Below are positions 26,059 through 38,248 of a stretch of 64,000 nt of DNA, piece by piece. The translations under genes and the position numbers were made by a program. Below the pieces are notes generated by a model. The model was not told the DNA's origin, ran no database searches, and worked only from the letters and a program-made list of their open reading frames with translations. Numbering within the stretch: position 1 is the stretch's first letter; every line of letters starts with the position of its first letter. Source of the stretch: Lanius collurio (lineage: Eukaryota; Chordata; Aves; Passeriformes; Laniidae); the NCBI GenBank assembly GCA_020086605.1, contig JACBWW010000050.1:766664-830663 (forward strand). Direction: 5' to 3'.

Positions 26059-28665
26059 TGCTTTGCAGATCCAGGAGCAAAGTGTGCCCAGGTTGAAGTT
26101 TACATCAGGAAAACCAGTGAATTTAGGCACACGTCTTGTTATGGACGTACTCCGTCGCATCCCAAAGTATCGGTGATGTGAAGGCTGTACTCTTCATGAG
26201 AAGTCGGGAAATTAGAGCAGTTCTCCATTTCACTGGTGGAGGAAACACATGATCCTGACACATATTTCGTGCCTCAATTTGTTTCAAAATTGCTTTTGCA
26301 ATCCTTCAGGTTGGGAAGTTTGGGTTTGTCAGATTCTAAGATTTGGCTGCTAAGTGCCAAACATGATGTTTCCAGTTTTCTTTGTAAAGTTATATGATCT
26401 ATTTGTTGGTGTTTCTGATAGAGCTGAAGAGCTTGCTGGATGGTCAAGTGTGCTCCTTGCTGAGTCTTGATGTTCTGGGTTTGGTAGGTGTCTAGTCTGG
26501 TTTTAAGAGTTTGTGAAGTGTGAGGCAGAGAAAGGCCAAGGGAAGGATTCATATATCATGGGTCTCTGCTGTGTCTTGTTCAAAAGGTGAAAGTTTTGTC
26601 AGAATGAATGATCTAACGAGGTCTGTGCTTGAACATAGGTACAGGATCTCCAGAGAGCCTCGATCACCATCTCTGCTGCTCTTCAGTTGGCAGAGAGATG
26701 AACAAGTGAGAACTATTGATCACAGCCAACTGATTTTGATTTCAAAATAGATTTTATTTGTTAATGTTTTTAATGGCAATCAGGGAAGATTCTTGTCCTG
26801 ATGCAGCTGCTGTGCTTATATGGCTCACAGTGTTATAAAAAGGCAGAGGGATTATGGGATTCGGGTGACTTAAATAAAATCTGTTTTTGCTGTCAGGATC
26901 ATAGCAATTCACATGGTATGTGGTTTGAATTAAAGTTCTCACTATCACATTAATATTCAACAAAGAGTTAATTAGTGTAGGGAAGTAATTGAATGCTAAT
27001 AGTACAACACTGCAGTGAAAAATGAGGCCATATCTCCGTACTAAACTCTAGTTTTCTCCTCGTTGTAAGTACTATACCTACTACCATGAATTGGAGTGCA
27101 CTTCTGACTCGAGCAGAGAGCTTTCGTGTTTGGGACATTCTAGTTCATCATTTTTGAACATTCCTGTGGTGGGATGACCCTTTTAAATTTTAGAGATGCT
27201 TATCTTTTCACTCACCTCACTTGAAAAGAAAATAGAGCTTGTGTTAAAACTTGGTGTCTGCAAATGGCTGGACATCAGCTTAGAGACTTGGAAGCCAGTT
27301 TTGATTAGATAGCAAAATTGAAATGATGTAAGAACACCTGTTTTGCTTATTGCATGTGATTTTTGTTAATTTTAAGAAGACCTGATGGACTGTGAGTCCA
27401 TGAGAACATGTAGATTTTTTACTTTTTGATATTTCTGTTTGCACCAAATTGTTTTGTTTAATATTTCAAGCATTGAGGCAGGAAGACAGACCATCCCCAC
27501 CAACTTTTTTTGCTTAAGAGAGATCTCAAGCACTGTACCACAAATGTTTTGTAGCCATTAGAGAAGGTGAGCTTAGCTAATTTCTCCTTCAACATTCTTT
27601 TACCTCATGTTTTTTTGAGTATGAATGCATAATTTACTGGTGCACCCTGTATCTGTGGTAGGTCAACCTCGCTTGTTTGAAGTAATGAGTTAAAAACAGG
27701 AATAAAAATAATTGTATACAGCAATGCACGTGATCCATCCTGACTTCAGAGGGGCTTTAAATACTGTGGCCGAAATTGGAAATGTGCTTGGTAGGAAAGA
27801 TGTGGGCAGATGGGGAAGAGCCAGAGGGGAGTGACAAAATAGGATGCTTAGCAAACGTAAGCTGTAATGGAAGATGGAAGGAATTGATTTGTTTAGCCTA
27901 AAAATACAGAAGGAAATGAGTCACTCGATATAGAAAAGGTTGCTTTAAAAGGCACAACAACCTTTTTTTTTCCATGACTCCTGAGAGAGGCAGGAGGGCA
28001 TCAGGCAAGGATTAAAGCTGGGTAGTAGGATAAACGTTTGAACTTTCAGGGAAGTGGCAAAATGAAAGACTGTTGGGAAAACCTGCAGGGTAGGAGTTTG
28101 GAGAACAGGTTAGACGGAAATCTGTTGAAGTGGTTTGGGTACATGCCCTGGGGTGGTGCAGTTGGGTGGTATTTTGAAATATCTTCCTTTTGTGATGGTT
28201 GATACCAGGTGGAGATCTCAGGAGACTGATTTTGTAGGGTTTCACAACACTATTTCATGTTCTGATCAAGGAGACATTGAAATTTTGTGGGTGAACGGCA
28301 GATCCATCCTTGCTTGTCTGATCTTGCACAGCGTGGTATCTCCTTTTCCATGACCAGTTGTTCCCCAGGGAGCTGACACCATGTCCCCACCCTGGCTGGG
28401 CTCATGGCCATGCACTGCTGGGACTGATGCACACAGCCATCCCGGCCTGGCTCTGACCCTTTCCTGGAGGAAAGATTTGCTGCCTTCTGGAAAAGAAGGG
28501 CAGAGCTCATTTTGAGTCTTTTCCATGTCCTCTCCCACCTACTAGGAGTGTTTTTTTGGGAAGAGGGGATGCAGAAGATGAGAGGATGGAAAATCAGAGT
28601 GGATATTAAAGGCCATAACAGGCATACAGTCATTTTGGGACGCAGGAATATTGGTAATCTTAGGT

Positions 28666-28745
28666 TGATAGAATCGTAGAATTGTTAAAGTTGGAAAAGA
28701 GCTCCAAGATCATTGAATCAAACCGTTAATGTCCTAAATGTTGGA
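28666..28745 (-). repeat. CR1 remnant, antisense, divergent subfamily
   Basis: The + strand reads 'agaatcgtagaattgttaaa', 'gttggaaaagagctccaaga' and 'tcattgaatcaaaccgttaa'. This matches the antisense terminus of the CR1 type with a tcttttccaac tail. It is old and decayed. Confidence 0.75.
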
Positions 28746-29876
28746 CTTGAGTATATCTAGGCCTGTAATTGAATTTTTGGCTAGTTCTTCTCCCAGTATT
28801 GGTTTGGATATCATCTAATCTGTACCACACTGAGCATCAGAGCTATATTTGTACATCCTCGTTGGAATATATTGGTGCCTGATTTTGCCAGCACTTAAGA
28901 GTTACGTTTATTTATCTGCTCTTCTTCCAGGGAAACTCAGAGGAGATAAACACTTAAAACCCAGCCTCTATTACTGATTCAAATGGCTTATAAAATTTTT
29001 AAACTGTTTATGATTGTCTTTCATTCTTATGTGTATGGTTTCTCTTCTCAATATTACTCTAAGATAAATGTGTTGGGAGAATCCAGACAAAATCCATGCT
29101 TATACAGCTGAAGATTAGAAACTCAGTAAGTGAGCAGGCTGCTACAGTTGTGTGAAACAATAATCATTCTTTCTGCTGTTCAAAAGTAGCTGCTAACCAG
29201 AACAAGGAGAAGATGGTACAAAATACACAGACCAGACATAAAGCTTCTCCTGCAGCTCTAATGCTTCTCATGTGTGTCATAGTACATATGTGATACTTAA
29301 TAATATTCCAACTATTATGTCCTTTAAAATGCACACTTTACCCAAGCATGCTGAAATTTGCCATGTAGCAAGAGCTGTTACTTCATTCTCTCGGGTCTTA
29401 AATCTTATGCCTGGTGCAAATTTGAGAATTAATGCAAATAAAACAGACATTGAGAAGAGCAAAATAGAGACATTGAAAATACGTTCCAGCATTTACATAA
29501 TTGCAATTACTGAAAATCTCAAAATTAGAGCCTTGGACAGTGCTGGGAGAATGCGAGCTTATTGTAGGGAATTCTTGGTGGTTTGGAACACACAAATCCT
29601 TCCTGAAGCAAATGTGTTTGTACTGCTGAGTAGCACCATTCTTGGTTTTCTGTTACCCACTTCTCAGGGTTACCTCATTCATAATTTCTTGCTGCCCTTT
29701 CACTCTGCTTACATATGGCTAAACTGTGTCTTTTCATTTGCACCTCGTCTTCTGATTAGTTCGGGCTTTCCTCTTAACTGGAAGCAGCAAACTGAAAAGG
29801 ACTTGGTTTTTCACTACTTTCCCTTGTTCCATCTTTTGTAAATCACAGGTTAGAACAAGAGGGGAAAAATTATTTT

Positions 29877-30270
29877 CATGGAATCATAGAGTGGTTTGAG
29901 TTGGAGAAACCTTAAAGCTCATCTCATCCCAACCCCTGCCATGGGCAGGGACACCTTCCACTATCCCAGCCCCAAGCCCCATCCAACCTGGCCTTGGACA
30001 CTGCCAGGGATCCAGGGGCAGCCACAGCTTCTCTGGGCACCCTGTGCCAGGGCCTGCCCACCCTCACAGGGAACAATTCCTTCCCAATATGCTGTCTGAT
30101 CCTGCCCTCTGGCAGTGGGAAGCCATTCCCCCTCAGTCCTGTCACTCCATCCCTTTTAAATAGTCTCTCTCCATCTTTCCTGTAGGCTCCCCTCAGGCAC
30201 TGGAAGGCCACAGTTAGTTCACCCTGAAGTTTCTCCAGGCTGAACAATCCCAATTCTCTCAGCCTTTTTT
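29877..30270 (-). repeat. CR1 LINE 3' fragment, antisense, long copy
   Basis: The antisense CR1 runs from 'catggaatcatagagtggtt' through 'cccctgccatgggcagggac', 'gggcagccacagcttctctg' and 'gccctctggcagtgggaagc' to 'gctgaacaatcccaattctc'. Nearly 400 bp of the 3' end, including the ORF2 tail, remain. It is among the best preserved in the window. Confidence 0.93.
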
Positions 30271-33200
30271 CACAACAGAGCTGCTCTGTCTTATGTGTAT
30301 CCTGCTAAATTCCCTGTTAAGACCTGGATAATGGGACACTGACATCTAGGAGGACGTCGGTGCACTTTATGGAACTGCTTGGATGTAATAAGGAAAATGT
30401 AACAAGCATAGCGTGCCCAAAACTGCACTTGACAGATCAAAGCCAGTGACCAGCTTAACTCCAGACTCTGCAAGAGGAAGCACCATCACTGTGATGTTGT
30501 TTGCAGGTGGGGGCAACCAGCTGCTATTTTTAACACTTCCTCAAAGTGGCTGTTTGGTGGTCACCATAATTTGCTTGAGCCCATCCTAGAATGTAACCTC
30601 AGATGTTGCATTAAGGCAGTGAGGGCAGATCTGTGCATGTGAGGAGCGTCGGTCTTGGTTGGTTTTGACAGCACAGGAAGATCTCAGGAGGCTTTGCTTG
30701 CATGTGAGGGCATCTCTCAGGGAACTGATTTTACAAAGTGTTAAAGTAGAGCATGTTCCAAAAACAGGCTGAAAAAAGCAAATTTTGGGACTAGAAAAGC
30801 AGCTTAAGGAATCGCTACAGCTGATGAAAATGAAAATTATGAAAATGTAGGCCCAGCTATTTAAACAGGGCACACTTCCTTCTCTATCTATGTTCTCTCA
30901 TATATATTTGAAAGACATCAAACTCTTCAAAAACATCCCAGTAAAAAGCTCTGCAAAACTGTTGTGGCTATAATCCTCCTACCATTCCAGCAAGGTGGCT
31001 TTGTGGAGCAGGAATACCGTGACACCCTGACTCCCTCTCACACCATTTGTCCCTGGCTGTAAGTGTTTCACAGGCTTCACCCTGTCCTGTTGTTTCATGC
31101 TCAATGCCAGCTCTTTCTGTGTTACTGCCCTTAGTGGAAAACTGTATTCAGGAGACACGCATGAAGAACTGGGAGTGTGAGTAATAGCTACATTTACTAT
31201 AAATAACTGTACTTTTGTAAAAGCTGAATGAGCGAGAAGGAAAGAATAGTTGATGACACAGGCTTAATAAGCAGAAAATTGCTTTCTGAGCCAGGTTTTG
31301 TTATCTAGGGTGGCTCTACAATCCAGAAGAGCAACATACCTGCAAAAGTGCAAGGTTAGTTGTGCTTTTTGTTGCCAAGTGTCCTCTGAAGTTTCCTCAA
31401 GAGTCAGCGTAGTCTTCCAAGTCATCAGTAATGGAGTTTTTAACTTTTTTCCATCTATTTTTTATTTGCTTAATAAAAGTTTCATCCACTTTGATGTACC
31501 AAAGCCACTGAAGATCAGGTACTTTAATGAGAGCTGGAGAGCAGGTCGCTTTTCTGCCCATAGCATTTTATTTGCAGTATTTTGGATATCTTTTAATGTA
31601 AGCAACTGTTCTTCATACTCTAAGGCACCTTGCCCCCTGGATTTCTGGGGCATACAGCTGTAAGGGACAGTTTTCAGCCTCCTGCCAAGTTGTGTATAGA
31701 GGCGATGTTCCTGCTCTTCATTTTGCAACTCCCTTCCTGCTGGCCCTCCTGCGGACATGTCCCTTCCTCAGCTCCCAGCACTTGTTCTCTGGTTTATTAC
31801 ACGGATGGGCAGGGCTCCCGCTGCCGGAGCAAGGTAATTTCCCATTTGACCTGAAACTTCGTGCACCTTTGGAGACAGGTGTTCTGGCTTTGTTTATCTC
31901 TGCTGTGCTCATTTTCTTATCCTGGCTGACCTTTTGGAGTGCTGTGGAGGCTGAAGGAACCAGAGAACCCTGATTGTCAGGGCAGCATAATCCTCATATT
32001 TCACAACAGAGGCATTTCACCAGTGATCACACCTCTCGTTTTCCGTAGGGGACACCTTGAGGTTTTTCAGTCTGTCTGCAGAAGGGAACTTGGAGATAGA
32101 AATCCAAGCAAAAGTGTCCCAAGCTATAAAGAGCCACAAGGAATCACACATGTGGGTTGATAAAAGCTCAGAGCTCTGGAAGGGCGCAGGATGGCAAGAT
32201 GCAGGGAAGAATTTCCCTGCAGGATTTATTGGTATTACTTATTTTTATGTACCTTATTTGTAATTTCATCTGTTTACCTGTCTTCATCTCCTGTCGTCAC
32301 ACCAGCTCCCATGTCTGCTTTTCACACAAAACCCTGGTGTTTGGCTACTCAACAGAATTAATTGGAATTACTGTAAATAGTTAGTCCAGGCTTTCTAATA
32401 TTGACTGGGAGAAAAGACGATGAGGATGTTTAGGAAGTTGTAGCCATTAGACTTAGTAAATATGTGCTCTGTGAAAACCCTTCAGTGGTGGGAGTTGTCC
32501 TCCTTCTTTTTCCCCCTGCTCTTCAATGATGTCCTCCATCAAAGCTCAAAGGCCACTGACTTGGGCTGAAGGTGAACTATAGTTAGATACTGCAGGAGAA
32601 ATCCTGCAACTCACTCCAGAGGGAGCTTTTCCCTTCCTCTTCCTTTATTTTGTCTTCTTTTTTTTTCCCTGACTCTATACTTTCAGCTGGATTTTTCTGA
32701 TTTTTGAGCTCCTGCAGCTTGAGTTGAGTGTAAAGGGCATATTAGATGTTCTTCTGAAAATAATCCCTCCATAGTTTTTAGCATCTCAAAAGCGTTTAAA
32801 AAGAACTACAAATGTATTACTGCACCACTGTGTGTGCCCCTATGTGTGACTGGTAAACAAACACTGAAAGCAGCATTCCCTAAATTCTCAGGTTACAGCA
32901 GTGGAGGCTTTTTGGTGGGCTGCAGAAAGCTGCTCAGGATTTCCACGTTTCTCTTTTTTTTTACCTGTTTTTAACCCATTGTGAGTAAATTTTTTTTTTG
33001 TGCTCTATGAATCCTGCTCTTCCATATTGCATTCCAGGAGCTGGAATTGCTGCAGATGAATTTCCCAGTAATTTCCCTGGGAAGGAGGAGCTCCATTACG
33101 TGGCTGGTTTCAGGATGAGGTCTGCCCTCTGGAACACATTCTGGATCCCTGATGAAAGCACAGGATTTTTCCCTGCCAAGCCTGGGCTACACTCCCTGCA

Positions 33201-33399
33201 TCAGTGCAGACTCACTACATGATGCTGGCTGGGTTTGCAGAATCAGATTTTTTTTCCAAAATAAATACCAGGCACTGTGTCTGCTGCTGCCTTCACTTTG
33301 CATGCCTGAATGGCTTCAGTCTCTCCCACTGCTGCTTGGGGATAAAACTCAACCAACCTACTCAAAAGTGTTTATTTTCCAGAGTCTGATTATACTTTA

Positions 33400-33590
33400 T
33401 CACAGAACTAAAGACTGGATGAGGTTGGAAGAGACCTCTGGATGTCATCTGGTCCAGCCCCTGATCAGGCAGGGCTATCTAGAACCTTCTGCCCAGGGTG
33501 AAGTCCAGACACCTTGTAGACATCTCCAAGGATGGAGATACTGACAGGGATGGGGCATCATGGGCAACTCCTTCATTGACCTGACACAGC
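33400..33590 (-). repeat. CR1 fragment, antisense, second subfamily
   Basis: The signature 'gaggttggaagagacctctg', 'gtcatctggtccagcccctg' and 'gacatctccaaggatggaga' is that of another CR1 subfamily (the 'gaccatgtccagac' type). The right edge is vague because similarity fades after about 33545. Confidence 0.85.
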
Positions 33591-33895
33591 AAGAGCATGT
33601 ATTAGAACATTCCATTTAAGACAAGGTTTTTGTCACGAAGTGTGACCTCAGGCTTCACTCAAATGCACAAATAACAGCAATGTTTTCAAGTCCTCCCTGT
33701 GAGAACCAAGGTGCTCCAGGCAGCAGGACAGCCAAGGGACTGTGGTGACAGTGTCTTTCTTAGGTGTCTTCTCACCCCAAGAATCCATTTCTGCCTGTGT
33801 GCCATGAAGGTTAAATTCACTGCTAGGCCCTGGTGTCCAGTGCATACTGAGGGGCTGATGTGCATCTGGAGTGCTCAGGCTCGGGGCGTGGTTCT

Positions 33896-33972
33896 GGGGG
33901 TGTCCTGTGCAGGACCAGGAGTTGGTCCTTGTGGGTCCAGTCCAAGCTGGGATATTCTGTGATCCTGTGAGG
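33896..33972 (+). repeat. CR1 LINE 3' terminus, short copy
   Basis: The copy contains 'tgtcctgtgcaggaccagga' and ends in 'gatattctgtgatcctgtga'. It is the same subfamily as the copy at 8328-8403, again limited to the last 75 bp or so. Confidence 0.83.
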
Positions 33973-36900
33973 CCTTGCCTGGTGCTTGGTTTGTGCACAC
34001 TGAGCTCCTCCCCAGCCTGGCTTCCACAGCCCATGGTCAGATGGATCCATGGCTTTCATCACCCCCTGTGGATTCTGGGAGGAGGAGAACAGACTCCTGT
34101 GTCACCCAGCGTACGCAATCCATGCTGTGCCCAGGACACCCTTCTGGACTGGATGTCTGTACACATTCTGGCAGGGGTAATGTGATTCCTCTGATGAAAT
34201 TACATCCAAGAATAATCTCCTTTGACTAGCATCTGAGATTTTTCCATGCTTGATTTGTCCCTTCATTATAAAGTTACCCTAAATAACATGTTCAGGTGGT
34301 TTTGCTTCCAGGTAGATAGAGAAAAAAAGAGAGGTTCTCTTCCTGCCAAAGTACAGCACAAAAACATGAGCCCTTATGTACATATAAAGCAAGGAAACTC
34401 AAGTAGAATCTCATGGGTCGGTGCTTCTCCTTTATTCATGCTGATGGATCCAGACAGCCCATGTGAGATATTATTACCTGAGGCTGGTGCTCATGACTGA
34501 GCGAGGTTAAAAAGCACTGGGCTGGCATATTGAAATTTTACATCTCATCGTTCAGTCCATTTCTAACTGATGCATTTGGTTCCTCCTTTTCAAATATGGT
34601 TATTTTTAAGAACAGTTTATGGTATAAAAAGAAAACAAATACTTCATTTATCCCCTAAGTGCCTTTAATGATGAATTGCATGGGTCTGGAAAGCAGTTTA
34701 AAGGTGCTGTCGGCTCCTTTGAAGAAAAGTGTCATCTTACTATAAATCAGGAATATTATTTTATAAAGACTGTTAGCAGCTTACCTGAGTCCATCTGTGG
34801 CAGCCTTGTGAAGAAAAAGCAAAATACTTCAAAGGAAGTTCACATGTCTCTAGAAATGGGTTCATCAGAGGGGAGGCATCAAGGGAAATGTTGACAGATA
34901 TTTAATTATAATGGCAGTAGTGGCTGCTGCTGTGTTAATGGCATCTGGCAGCAGAGTCACTGCCATCTGTTAGTGCCCTGAAATCCTGGAGATAGTGCAT
35001 CCTTTATGGAAGAATTAACAATAATTAAGAAATTTATCACATGAAATCACCTTGATTGCATGACAGCCTTACCTTGATAATGATAAATTGCAAAATAATG
35101 TGGAGTAAAATGCCCACTATTCTCCTTTTTTGCTACTGCTGCTCTACGAGTGCAGCATCCTGGGGGATTTCCTTTCAGGCCTGTGGTGTGAGGCCGCATT
35201 TACTGCATATATTTTAAATAATCCTTATAAGCAGAGCTAGATTAAAACCAAACTTCTGCATATTCATTTCGATTTGTAACAGATTAGGTCTCTAAAATCA
35301 GTTGTGGTTCTGTTGGTGCATGGTAGCTTATTTAATGTTAAATAAGGGAGAAAATTAGGTTGGACTGCAAGAAGTGACCCTTAAGCCAAAGTCAAGTCAG
35401 TCTGGAAGAACAATCTGACTGCATTAAAGTTTTCAAGGTGTTTTTGTTAGCTTAATATTAGAAGCCAAACCATTAATTTCTGATGAGTCAGTTTATCTTC
35501 AAAGTGATGAGGAAAAAATATTCTATTTGTTTGCATTTGGAAGAATTATTTTTGAATACCTATTTTTATCCAAGCCAATATTTCGATCAGTGCAGTAAAA
35601 TATTGCTGCCATAAATAAGAGTTATAAACAAAGCAATGAGCCAGTTTGAGACCTGGTTGGGTTTTATTTTTCTCTTAACTCTTCCTTTTCTGTCTGTTCC
35701 TGCTGAGCAACAGATGGAGAAGGTAACGTACTCTTTGCTTAAATAGGAGAATTGCCATAGATAATTGAGGTGTGGTAATTATCAGGAACAGTAGGAGAGA
35801 AAGAGTAAACTCTGGAATCTTGAAGTCAACTAAACAGGAATTTTATTTCTCTTTTCACATTTTCCCATGTGTGTCAGTTAATATTCTGAATATTGCTCTG
35901 GGACCCACGGTGAGAAGACAACATACACTTTTCATGTGTCTATTTCTTCCTAAGTGCCAGAAATTTTTTAGGCTGAGATTTGGGCTAATTCCAGCTCCTG
36001 ATAGAGCTGCACTGACTCCAAACCACGAGCAGAGGTGTGGAAAGCTGAGTTTATGCTGCCTTGATTTATCATAGCTCCCAACACAGCGGCTGTAGATCAG
36101 TCTTCCCCTTCCCATCCCATGGAGTTGATCTGAGGATAAAGGCTCACCTGGTGCAGGAGGCTAGGGTTTAGCTGATTTATGGCTTTGGTGTCTTCTCCAT
36201 GAATATCTTTTCCATGAGACCCATCCCTCTCTTTTTGTTTTGCTTTGACAGCCAGTGAGTCAGACATGAGCTCACTGGTTGTGTGTCTGTGTACACACGT
36301 GTTCATCATACACAACATGTACATGTCACACCCTCCTAGCACTGTTGAAATTAGGAGATGCTTTGAAAAAAGTGATTTTGCCTTTTGTTCTGCTGCTCTG
36401 GCGTGGTATCACAGAATCCTGGGCAGGCAGGCCAGTGGTTGGTGGGATGTAACAAACACAGACACCCTTGTTAAGGCTTGGAAGAAGGGCTTGTTTCTCT
36501 CTCACTGCTATTTTCATGCAAGGCACTTTTCCCTGGTTAGGAGGATTAGAAGATATGCATTAAACAGTGTTAAATATGCTGAGGCAGTTGATGTTTACAG
36601 CCCTTGTAGAATTATTCATTAAAATATTAACTGCTAGACAGCCTCCTTTTTTTTTTTATTCGATGATTTAGTAGCCCTCTCCAAAATCTTGTGTGATTCA
36701 GACATTCAAATACTAAATAAGGCTAAATAAAACCACCAAAATTACCCACAAAAACACTGATTCTTGGGTTTATGTTTCTTAAATTGCCATGGGTGTGACA
36801 TGCCTAAGAAATACAGAGGGATTTGTGGAGCGGGTGAGCTCTAAGATTTGACTCAGACCTCTCCCATCTGCACCAGCAGCTTTCCCTAACACATGGCACT

Positions 36901-37132
36901 GGGAAGATCTGGAAGGGGCTGTATCCATCTGAAGGATTTTGGAGATAATAGATATGTGTGTGCACTAAGTTTGGGGTTACAGAAGCTTGTGACATGATGA
37001 CGAGGTGTTACCAAGCAGTGCTGGCTCTCAACTCTCTCTTTCCCCTCCCAGGCCTTTTTAAAGATGTTTTTAATGGTTCTGGTCCTCTGCAAAGGACAGA
37101 GTTGTGTTCTTGTCTATACACACTGACTGGTT

Positions 37133-37605
37133 TGTCTTGGAATGAACCTTAAAGCCCATCTAATCCCACCCCCTGCCGTAGTCAGAGACACCTTCCACTA
37201 TCCCAGATTGCTCCAAGTCCCATCCAGCCTGACCTTGGGCACTTCCAGGGATCCAGAGGCAGCCACAGCTTCTCTGGGCACCCTGTGTCAGGGCCTCAGT
37301 ACCCTCATAGGGAGCAATTCCTTCCCAATATCCCATCTGTCTCTGCTCTCTGGCAGTGGGAAGCCATTCCCTGTGTCCTGTCCCTCCATCCCTTGTCACA
37401 AGTCCCTCTCCAGCTCTCCTGAAGCCCCTTTAGGCCCTGGAAGGGGCTCTGAGGTCTTTGCAGAGCCCTCTCTTCTCCAGGTGAACGCCCCCACCTCTCC
37501 CAGCTTGGCTCCAGAGCAGAGGAGCTCCAGCCTGTGGAGCATCTCTGTGGCCTTCTCTGGGCTCTCTCCAGCAGCCCCACATCCTTATTTTTGGGATCTC
37601 CAGAG
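37133..37605 (-). repeat. CR1 LINE 3' fragment, antisense, long copy
   Basis: The antisense CR1 begins in 'gaatgaaccttaaagcccat' and continues through 'cagccacagcttctctgggc', 'gcagtgggaagccattccct', 'tccctctccagctctcctga' and 'agccctctcttctccagg'. It ends around 'ccagcagccccacatcctta'. It includes part of the ORF2 coding end, so the long frames on both strands here are relics of, or shadows on, the element. It lies about 570 bp upstream of the C1orf21 exon at 38172. Confidence 0.92.
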
Positions 37606-38171
37606 CTAATTTGCTTCCTTGGGCCTCTTGTGCCCGATTTTGTGGCTGAGCAGGTCCCATCTGCCATTGCTGCTCTTCACCAGCACGTTTGACATAAGCT
37701 TCCTCCTGCAGACAGGTCCTCAATGCTGATGTTTCCCCTCTGTTCTGAGCCAGCCTGTGGGTGCTGGGTGACACTAGGACTGCCTTCCCAGTGCTTTGCC
37801 TTGCTCTGGTGAAGGTGGAGGCTGGTGTTGTTACTGATTTATATGAGCATTCCACATTTTCCATGGACCTCTGGACAGTTACCAGCCAGCACGGAGTTTG
37901 ATCCTGGGATTTCACCCAGTGACCCAGAGGCAATTCTGCATGCCACTGAGCCCAGGGCATTTAAAAATTGCCCACCTGGGGTTATTTCATCTTATGTTAC
38001 CTTTAATTTCATTTTTGCTGAGCTTTTCTCATTCGGTTGTGAAGGCAGAAGAGCCTTTACCCAACTGAGTGTGACACCCTGATGACAAATGCCCTCACCC
38101 TTTGTGTGCTTAATAAATACTGATTAAATACTCTGATAAATAGTCTGTTGTGTGCTTTTTGTGTGTTTCAG

Positions 38172-38248
38172 GAAAAAAGTGCCAGTTCAAACGCAAGACT
38201 TAAATCTAATAAAGAGATCCCAGGATTAGTACATCAACCCAGAGCAAA
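38172..38248 (+). CDS. C1orf21: C1orf21 orthologue, coding exon (third of five)
   Basis: This 77-bp exon encodes EKSASSNARLKSNKEI followed by PGLVHQPRA and the first two bases of the next codon. The preceding sequence is 'gtgtgtttcag' and the donor is GTAAGT at 38249. It opens in phase 0, joining the ENL end of the exon at 7035-7129, and closes in phase 2. From memory the human protein differs only by conservative changes here (V for A, T for S, V for I). The peptide is Ser/Lys-rich with no secondary-structure signature or catalytic motif that I can see. The exon has no useful open frame beyond itself and would be missed by ORF length alone. Confidence 0.96.

Larger units (their letters stand above)
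7130..38171 (+). other. C1orf21: C1orf21 large intron (31 kb)
   Basis: The intron is bounded by a GTAAGG donor at 7130 and a TTTCAG acceptor ending at 38171. It is about 31 kb between two exons of under 100 bp. It holds CR1 fragments of both orientations (annotated separately), short tandem duplications at 10828, 21814 and 25978, a perfect hairpin at 21780, a G4 motif at 13526, and several AT-rich unique stretches. The latter (about 11.64-12.05, 14.10-14.48, 29.27-29.57 and 34.90-35.30 kb) look like conserved non-coding DNA. No further coding exon, tRNA or snoRNA was recognised. Long frames here are either in CR1 copies or lack any domain signature. Confidence 0.85.

Noticed and set aside
37430..37960. 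176-codon - strand frame
   Set aside because: Nearly half of it is the degenerate 3' coding part of a CR1 element. It is a transposon relic, not a host gene.
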